The position numbers and the translations under genes were made by a program. This document shows, piece by piece, positions 58,642-64,000 of a stretch of 64,000 bases of DNA. The notes beneath the pieces are model-generated. The model worked only from the letters and a program-made list of their open reading frames with translations, was not told where the DNA came from and searched no databases. The stretch is from Sphingomonas sp. Leaf242 (GTDB lineage: Bacteria > Pseudomonadota > Alphaproteobacteria > Sphingomonadales > Sphingomonadaceae), in assembly GCF_001422045.1 (NCBI RefSeq), contig NZ_LMLW01000012.1, forward strand, positions 62,001-126,000, read 5' to 3'. The first letter of the stretch is position 1. Every line of letters starts with the position of its first letter.

Positions 58642-60417
58642 ATGACAGTTCTCGGCGTAACCTCGTCCATCCTCGGCCAACCCTGGCGCTGGCGCGCACT
58701 CGCGGCAGACGGCCGGGACGGTTTCGGGGGTGACGGTTTCGGGGGCGGTTCGGGCGACGACCTCGTCACCCAGCTCCTCCTCGCCCGAGGCTGCCCCCGC
58801 GACGCGCTCGACGCGCACCGCACGCCGTCGATCCGCGCATTCATGCCCGACCCGTCGATCTTCCGCGACATGGACCGCGCCGCCGAGCGCCTCGCCGACG
58901 CCGTGCAAGCCGGCGAACAGGTCGCGATCTTCGGCGATTACGACGTCGACGGCGCCACCTCCGCCGCGCTGATGGTGCTCGTCCTACGCGACCTCGGCAT
59001 CGAGGCCCGCCCCTACATCCCCGACCGCCTGCTCGAAGGCTACGGCCCGTCGGGCGAAGCGCTCGTCCGCCTCGCCGGCGAAGGCGCCACGCTGATCGTC
59101 ACGGTCGATTGCGGCGCGCAGGCGTTCGACGCGCTCGACGCCGCCCGCGACGCGGCAGTCGACGTGATCGTCATCGACCACCACAAATGCTCGACCGCGC
59201 TCCCGCACGCGCTCGCACTGGTTAACCCCAACCGCCTCGACGAGACCGAAGGCGCCGCGCACGGCCACCTCGCCGCGGTCGGCATGTGCTTCCTCGCCGC
59301 CGCCGCGCTCGTCCGCACGCTCCGCGCGCGCGGCTTCTTCAAGGACCGCGCCGAGCCGAAACTGATCGACCTGCTCGACATCGTCGCGCTCGGCACCGTC
59401 GCCGACGTCGCACAGCTCCGCGGCCTCAACCGCGCGTTCGTGTCGCAAGGCCTCAAGGTCATGGGCGCGCGCAAGAATATCGGCGTCGCCGCGCTGATCG
59501 AGGCGTCGCGCCTGACCCGCAACCCGACCTGCACGGACCTGGGCTTCGCGCTCGGCCCGCGCATCAACGCCGGCGGCCGGGTAGGTCGCGCAGACCTCGG
59601 CGTCCGCCTGCTGACCACGCAGGACCCCGACGAAGCGCGCCAGATCGCCACCGAACTCGACCGCCTCAACGAAGAACGCCGCGCGATCGAAGCCGCCGTT
59701 CAAGAGGCCGCCGACCTGCTCTCCAGCCGCGACCGTGCGGTCGCCGTGGTCGCCGGCCATGGCTGGCACCCCGGCGTGATCGGCATCGTCGCCGGTCGCC
59801 TCAAGGAGAAGCTAGGCCGCCCCGCGATCGTCATCGCGATCGACGAGAACGGCATCGGCAAGGGCTCCGGCCGCTCGATCCCGGGCGTCGACCTCGGCGC
59901 CGCTGTGATGGCTGCGCGCGAACACGGCCTGCTCGTGGCGGGCGGAGGCCATGCGATGGCCGCAGGCCTGACGATCGCCGAAGCCGCGATCCCCGCCTTC
60001 ACCGACTTCCTCGAAGAACGCCTCGCCGCCGCTGTCGAACGCTCGAACGGTGACCGCGCGCTCCTGCTGGACGCGGTGCTGGCAGCGGGCGGCGTCAACC
60101 CCGGCCTCGTCGAATCGATGGAAGCCGGCGGCCCCTACGGCATGGGCTGGCCAGCGCCGCGCGTCGCGATGGGCCCGGTCCGCGTGATAAAGGCGGACGT
60201 CGTCGGCAACGGCCACGTCCGCACGATCGTCGCGGGCGACGACGGCCGCAGCATCAAGGCAATGGCCTTCCGCTCGGCCGAGAGCGCACTTGGTCAGGCG
60301 CTGCTCGGCGCCGCCCCCCACCGCAAGCTCTGGCTCGCCGGTCGCGCGAAGATCGACGACTGGTCCTCCCGACCGTCGGCGGAATTACACGTCGAAGACG
60401 CCGCCTGGGCCGATTGA
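58642..60417 (+). CDS. recJ: Single-strand-specific exonuclease RecJ
   Basis: 591 residues; a 5'-3' ssDNA exonuclease of recombination and mismatch repair. DHH motifs: 'AIFGDYDVDGATSAALM' (I), 'VTVDCGAQ' (II), 'VIVIDHHKCST' (III), 'VNPNRLDE', and DHHA1 'LLVAGGGHAMAAGLTI'. An insertion near the start repeats 'DGFGG-DGFGGGSGDD' and appears lineage-specific. Start ATG 58642. It is the last core gene before tRNA-Glu. Confidence 0.95.
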   Translation: MTVLGVTSSILGQPWRWRALAADGRDGFGGDGFGGGSGDDLVTQLLLARGCPRDALDAHRTPSIRAFMPDPSIFRDMDRAAERLADAVQAGEQVAIFGDYDVDGATSAALMVLVLRDLGIEARPYIPDRLLEGYGPSGEALVRLAGEGATLIVTVDCGAQAFDALDAARDAAVDVIVIDHHKCSTALPHALALVNPNRLDETEGAAHGHLAAVGMCFLAAAALVRTLRARGFFKDRAEPKLIDLLDIVALGTVADVAQLRGLNRAFVSQGLKVMGARKNIGVAALIEASRLTRNPTCTDLGFALGPRINAGGRVGRADLGVRLLTTQDPDEARQIATELDRLNEERRAIEAAVQEAADLLSSRDRAVAVVAGHGWHPGVIGIVAGRLKEKLGRPAIVIAIDENGIGKGSGRSIPGVDLGAAVMAAREHGLLVAGGGHAMAAGLTIAEAAIPAFTDFLEERLAAAVERSNGDRALLLDAVLAAGGVNPGLVESMEAGGPYGMGWPAPRVAMGPVRVIKADVVGNGHVRTIVAGDDGRSIKAMAFRSAESALGQALLGAAPHRKLWLAGRAKIDDWSSRPSAELHVEDAAWAD

Positions 60418-60421
60418 GGGG

Positions 60422-60450
60422 TTGACGCATCGGCGGCTTCCTTTTAGGCG
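60422..60450 (+). promoter_or_regulatory. Promoter of tRNA-Glu
   Basis: TTGACG (60422-60427), 17-base spacer, TAGGCG (60445-60450), 15 bases before the tRNA. Close to the housekeeping sigma pattern. Confidence 0.5.
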
Positions 60451-60464
60451 CCTCCAACCACGCA

Positions 60465-60539
60465 GGCCCCTTCGTCTAGCGGTTAGGACGCGGCCCTTTC
60501 ACGGCTGAAGCACGGGTTCGATTCCCGTAGGGGTCACCA
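60465..60539 (+). tRNA. tRNA-Glu (anticodon TTC)
   Basis: Class I tRNA, 75 nt including an encoded CCA. Anticodon loop CTTTCAC gives TTC; the T-arm GGGTTCGATTCCC and the D-arm with AGCGGTTAGGA are standard. Its 3' end is followed within 85 bases by a tyrosine recombinase gene in the same direction, so it probably is the attachment site of an integrated element. Confidence 0.97.
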
Positions 60540-60623
60540 TTGGCGCTGCATGGCGCACAAATGCGTGAATTAGCCATTCTTAGATAGTTTCTGGTACAGC
60601 GCCTTGGCACAGAGAGCGCGAGA

Positions 60624-62462
60624 ATGGCACACATGGCTCAACCGTGGAAACACCCGAGCACGGGCTTCTATTACCTACGTCGTGAGATCCCGACAAAGCT
60701 GCGCCCTGCTTTCGAGGGGAAGGCGATGTGGAAAGTATCTTTGCGAACAAGGGACTTTTCGCGGGCAGCCGTCCTTTTCGCCGGCGCGAACGCGGAGTTG
60801 GAAGAGAGGTTCGAGGAAGCCCGCAAACGCTTCGCCGAGAGCGGCGACCCACGCCCGTCAAAACGCGACCAGGCAGTCGAACTCGTGAGTTCCTATTTTC
60901 AAGGACCTCCCTTGGACGAAGGTGGGCTCGACGGGCCAGAACGGTTGCTCTTATGCAGGCTAGAGGTCGACCGCGGGCTGTGGAACGCCACTCCAGGCGG
61001 ATGTAGCCAAGTGAATATATCCGATGACGAGGAGTGGTGGCGGTTATCAGGTAACGCAGCCCTATTCCGTGGTCATCGCGGAACCCTCCGCCATCTTACC
61101 GACCGGGCGCCTGGTGAGATCTGGCGCTATCCGGACCACAGGTTCAGCACCGGCGCTCGCGACATCGAGATAAAACGGATCTTGACCCAAGTTGCTCGTC
61201 ATCATGGCCGTGCGATCGATGACCTGCCCGACGGCACGGCGGAGTATATTAGCGAATATCTCGATCGGCTGCCCGTCGGCCCCTCGCAAGCCCGCAAGCC
61301 GCAGAGTGCGCAATCCCGCCTCAAACCCGAGATGCGGCTTCTGGAACTGTTCGAGGCATGGAAGGAGGATACTGCCCCCAAGGCTCAGACAGCACACGAA
61401 TATGAGCGGGCAGCCCTCGACTTCATCGATTTCGTTGGCGACATCCCGGTGTCGGAGATCGTCAAGAACGACCTTCTGAACTACCGCGACGAAGCTCTCA
61501 AGCTGCCGAAATCAATGCCGAGGAAGGACCGCGAATTACCATTCACCGAGCGTGTGGCCAAGCATGCGTCGGTCACCGACGGCCGAGTCAGCGCGCCAAC
61601 GCTGAAAAAAAGGGTTGGAGGCATCCAAGCGTTGCTAAGCCATGCCGCAGAGCAACGTTGGATCAAGAGCAACGAGGGACGCGACGTCGCGATCAGCGGG
61701 TATTCCAAGAGTATCCGCAAGCGCCGCCCTTTCGAGGAGGACGAACTAAAGCAGCTTCTGTCCAGCACCCTCTTTTTGGCACCCGCAAGCTGGCGCATGA
61801 AAAACCATGTCAGCGACCTGACGCTTTACTGGCTGTTCCTGATAGCCCTCACCACTGGCGCCCGATTGGAAGAGGTCGGTCAAGCGGCCCTCGCCGACGT
61901 GAGGATCAGCGGGAGCGTGACATACATTGATATCGATGATTACACGCTTGAGCCTGGGCACGATGACGCAAAAGCAATAAAAACGGAGGGTTCCCGCAGG
62001 TTGGCGCCCATTCACGATCGATTAGTAGACCTAGGGTTCAACACATATCGTGTCGCTCTTGCGAAACTGGGTCATACACGTCTCTTCCCAGATCTAACCT
62101 TAAATCAATTCGAAAAGCGAACAAAAGAGGCATCGCGCGCCGCAAACCGCTACATCGACGCGCACGTTTCCAGGGATGAACGGCTCACTTTTCACAGCCT
62201 TAGACATGGCTTCAAAGATTTTGCATTGGAAGCCGGTATTACAGAAAGGATAGTAGACCAGATTTGTGGACATGCCCCGACCAGCGTCGGTGGAAAGTAT
62301 GGAAATGGCGTCAGGCTGCCAGTTTTATATGCAACTTTGCATCGAATCGACTGGACATTTATTGATTGGACCGCGCTCACCGCCGCCACCGCCGATCAAG
62401 ACTGGGAAAAGTCTCTTACTCTATCTCATGTTGTAGGCGTTCAACGACCAAGTTCAACGTAG
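60624..62462 (+). CDS. int: Tyrosine recombinase integrase
   Basis: 612 residues. The N-terminus resembles the DUF6538 type ('FYYLRREIPTKLRPAFEGKAMWKVSLRTRD'); a SAM-like core-binding domain follows ('LLELFEAWKEDTAPKAQTAHEYERAALDFIDFVGDI'). The catalytic domain has Arg in 'TTGARLEEVGQ', His-x-x-Arg in 'FHSLRHGFKD', and 'CGHAPTSVGGKYGNG', where Tyr is the likely nucleophile. Lys in 'IKTEGSRRLAPIH' is also in place. Longer than phage integrases, typical of tRNA-targeting island integrases. ATG 60624 or 60633 starts it. Confidence 0.9.
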   Translation: MAHMAQPWKHPSTGFYYLRREIPTKLRPAFEGKAMWKVSLRTRDFSRAAVLFAGANAELEERFEEARKRFAESGDPRPSKRDQAVELVSSYFQGPPLDEGGLDGPERLLLCRLEVDRGLWNATPGGCSQVNISDDEEWWRLSGNAALFRGHRGTLRHLTDRAPGEIWRYPDHRFSTGARDIEIKRILTQVARHHGRAIDDLPDGTAEYISEYLDRLPVGPSQARKPQSAQSRLKPEMRLLELFEAWKEDTAPKAQTAHEYERAALDFIDFVGDIPVSEIVKNDLLNYRDEALKLPKSMPRKDRELPFTERVAKHASVTDGRVSAPTLKKRVGGIQALLSHAAEQRWIKSNEGRDVAISGYSKSIRKRRPFEEDELKQLLSSTLFLAPASWRMKNHVSDLTLYWLFLIALTTGARLEEVGQAALADVRISGSVTYIDIDDYTLEPGHDDAKAIKTEGSRRLAPIHDRLVDLGFNTYRVALAKLGHTRLFPDLTLNQFEKRTKEASRAANRYIDAHVSRDERLTFHSLRHGFKDFALEAGITERIVDQICGHAPTSVGGKYGNGVRLPVLYATLHRIDWTFIDWTALTAATADQDWEKSLTLSHVVGVQRPSST

Positions 62463-62651
62463 CCGCAGGAGGGCCGCGACGAGCGAACGCTCATTTCATG
62501 CGGTAGATAGTTCAAATTATAATAAGGATCAGGAGTTTGGAGAGGGGCTGATTGAGCCCTGAAGACGAATGAAAAAGTCTGAAGGAGCTTGTCCGGACCG
62601 ATCGGTCCGCGACCCACCAAGCTCTGGAATACCCTCGTGATTAAATCCAAG

Positions 62652-63158
62652 ATGAACCGCTCTCGCTCCGTCGCTAGCGTGCTGTGCAACTACTTTCTGG
62701 CCGAGTTCGGCCCGCTGCCGAGCGTCATGCGGCAGGTTGGTGGCGGAATGCCCGCTGACACGGTGAGCGTCGAAAGCTCCGACGTCGTCCTTTCGTTCAC
62801 TTGTTTGGATGCTCCCCACTTCCGCTCCCGCACGCGTGCGATGGCGCAGGTGCAGTCACGCGACGTGGTGCTGGTTCGCTCCTGCCGCTCGGCCGACGTG
62901 TTTCCCATCACCGTTGAAGTGACGCTTGCCGGCGGCGGTCTTGCCCTGTTCGATCTCGTCGATCTCGATCTTTATCGACACGTCGACGGCGCGCTCTGGC
63001 TGGTGCCCGAGCTGTTCGGGGCAGCAATCCGCCTGACGGCGGACGGACTGATCCTCGAAATGGTGCCGCCCTATTCAACTGTCCGCGAGCGCGGCGCCGG
63101 CATTTACCGCGCTACTGCCGAGATCGCCGCAGAAATCTTTCCGCAGGTGGACTGCTGA
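62652..63158 (+). CDS. Protein of unknown function in the integrative element
   Basis: 168 residues from ATG 62652 (GTG 62637 or a TTG at 62589 are alternative starts). The sequence is beta-rich: 'SVESSDVVLSFTCLDAP', 'RDVVLVRSCRSADVFPITVEVTLAGGGLALFDLVDLDLYRHV', 'LTADGLILEMVPPYSTV'. It contains no motif I recognise. Its stop overlaps the next start (TGATG), so the two are translationally coupled. GC and codon use return to the host-like level compared with the integrase. Confidence 0.65.
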   Translation: MNRSRSVASVLCNYFLAEFGPLPSVMRQVGGGMPADTVSVESSDVVLSFTCLDAPHFRSRTRAMAQVQSRDVVLVRSCRSADVFPITVEVTLAGGGLALFDLVDLDLYRHVDGALWLVPELFGAAIRLTADGLILEMVPPYSTVRERGAGIYRATAEIAAEIFPQVDC

Positions 63159-63808
63159 TGCGTACGAAAGGTTCCGCGAGCGTGACGCGTGCCAGCGTCA
63201 CGCTCAACCAGGACTGTGTCCCTAATTCTGCCAACCCTCATACGCATCTGATGCTGGTCGGCGACGCTGCGGATGCGCCGTATCCGCGCGTGATGTTCGG
63301 TTGCCTGCGCCCGGAGTTCCGCGGCCACATTAACAGCGCGACAGCGTTCGCTCAGGCCAAGGTGATGGTAGCTGCATCGGTTGGCACACCGCCATGGGTG
63401 CCGACCGCGGCCTGGACGGAAGTCCTCCTGCCCGCGCCAGCGTGCGATCGATTCAGCGATCCGGAGACCCTCATGCGGGCAGTCGACCTGGAACGGCCGG
63501 AAAAGGTCAACGCGCTCTTGTCGTACTTCACCGTCACATATCCGGTCGCGAGGCTACATGTGATGCTCGACGAGGTGCGCGGCTTTGTCCGCGAGCATAT
63601 CGTTGAAGCATTCGACGTCGCAGCTCTCATTGTCCTTCATGATCCCGGACGGGCTGCATCCGCCAACCTGCCGCATGTGCACGTGCTTGTGGTGCCGCGG
63701 CGGCTAACCTCGATTGGTCTCGCCGAACAGGTCGGCGCGCTGACTACAGACAAAGCGCATCCGCTCATCCGCGACCTCTTCCTCACTCACTGGAGCGCGC
63801 GCCGCTGA
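63158..63808 (+). CDS. Protein of unknown function with an HxH motif
   Basis: 216 residues. The C-terminal third reads 'VAALIVLHDPGRAASANLPHVHVLVVPRRLTSIGL', which resembles both the MobA/MobL relaxase pattern (HDP, N-P-H-x-H, R) and HIT-type H-hydrophobic-H motifs. Full members of either family have further residues (N-terminal Tyr for relaxases, a third His for HIT) that I do not find. A second 'NPHTHLMLV' occurs near the N-terminus. The function is therefore open. Middle gene of a three-gene operon. Confidence 0.6.
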   Translation: MRTKGSASVTRASVTLNQDCVPNSANPHTHLMLVGDAADAPYPRVMFGCLRPEFRGHINSATAFAQAKVMVAASVGTPPWVPTAAWTEVLLPAPACDRFSDPETLMRAVDLERPEKVNALLSYFTVTYPVARLHVMLDEVRGFVREHIVEAFDVAALIVLHDPGRAASANLPHVHVLVVPRRLTSIGLAEQVGALTTDKAHPLIRDLFLTHWSARR

Positions 63809-63839
63809 ACGCGGGTGCCTTCCCAACCGGGAAATCTAC

Positions 63840-64000
63840 ATGATCGAAAACCCGAACTGGCCGCTGCTCGGCCGGGCCGCTGCATCACGCGTCGCACAGA
63901 TACTCGCCCGTCACGCCGGATGGTCGCTCAAGCAAGTGCCGCACGACTATAGCTTGCCGCTTGCGGCATGCATGGAAAACAAGGCCACCGACCTTCTCGT
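63840..64000 (+). CDS. Start of a third operon gene, incomplete
   Basis: Begins at ATG 63840 behind GGGAAA, 31 bases after the previous stop, and is open to the end of the window (53 residues): 'MIENPNWPLLGRAAASRVAQ' and onward. No family is recognised from this fragment. Confidence 0.6.
   Translation, partial: MIENPNWPLLGRAAASRVAQILARHAGWSLKQVPHDYSLPLAACMENKATDLL

Larger units (their letters stand above)
60540..64000. mobile_element. Left end of an integrative element at tRNA-Glu (runs off the window)
   Basis: The element begins at the 3' end of tRNA-Glu, carries its integrase at once, and continues with at least three genes that have no resemblance to neighbouring chromosomal genes. The integrase and the following 100 bases have noticeably lower GC (A/T-rich runs around 61980-62540). 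The right attachment site is not within the window, so its size and class are unknown. Confidence 0.7.

Overview
The window is high-GC chromosomal DNA from a member of the Sphingomonadaceae, most likely a Sphingomonas species. The evidence is a serine palmitoyltransferase with its own acyl carrier protein and ceramide reductase, a PhyR-NepR-EcfG general stress response locus with a PhyP-type kinase, TonB/PepSY iron-uptake genes, and protein sequences typical of the family throughout. No species can be named from the sequence alone.

Layout. Positions 1-9700 are accessory in character: the end of a LysR regulator, a TonB-dependent siderophore receptor with a PepSY reductase behind a possible Fur site, a PhzF-like enzyme with an UrcA protein opposite a MocR regulator, then a patch of gene decay (LysR and kinase fragments and two frameshifted secreted-protein genes). 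Positions 9875-16274 are housekeeping: tRNA-Ser(CGA), hspQ, rplU-rpmA, obg and proB, with a GNAT gene and a TetR/hydrolase pair. Positions 16306-25928 hold the lipid region: cerR, acp and spt for the sphingoid base, a hybrid histidine kinase, lptF-lptG, a membrane desaturase, and a GNAT-fold protein resembling the bacterial ceramide synthase. Positions 25929-33682 carry xthA, erpA, an M23 peptidase, a peroxiredoxin and glnE.

Positions 33706-37996 form the general stress response locus: ecfG, a small membrane protein, phyR, nepR and phyP. A very convincing EcfG-type promoter then drives a short two-hairpin RNA with C-rich loops, which resembles the Caulobacter stress sRNA GsrN, followed by an entericidin-like lipoprotein. 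Positions 38056-49778 hold tatABC, scpAB, a ParD-like/methionine aminopeptidase module wedged between scpA and nagZ, then tamB-tamA. Positions 49953-60417 mix a small repressor unit, glutaryl-CoA dehydrogenase with a CoA transferase, a sugar MFS transporter, an orphan 2Fe-2S subunit, an RcnB-like protein, a 2OG oxygenase and recJ.

At 60465 a tRNA-Glu(TTC) gene is followed by a tyrosine recombinase and at least three unfamiliar co-directional genes; this is the left end of an integrative element that runs off the window. Intergenic gaps are rich in palindromic repeats of at least eight families, several of which supply stop codons or ribosome binding sites to adjacent genes.
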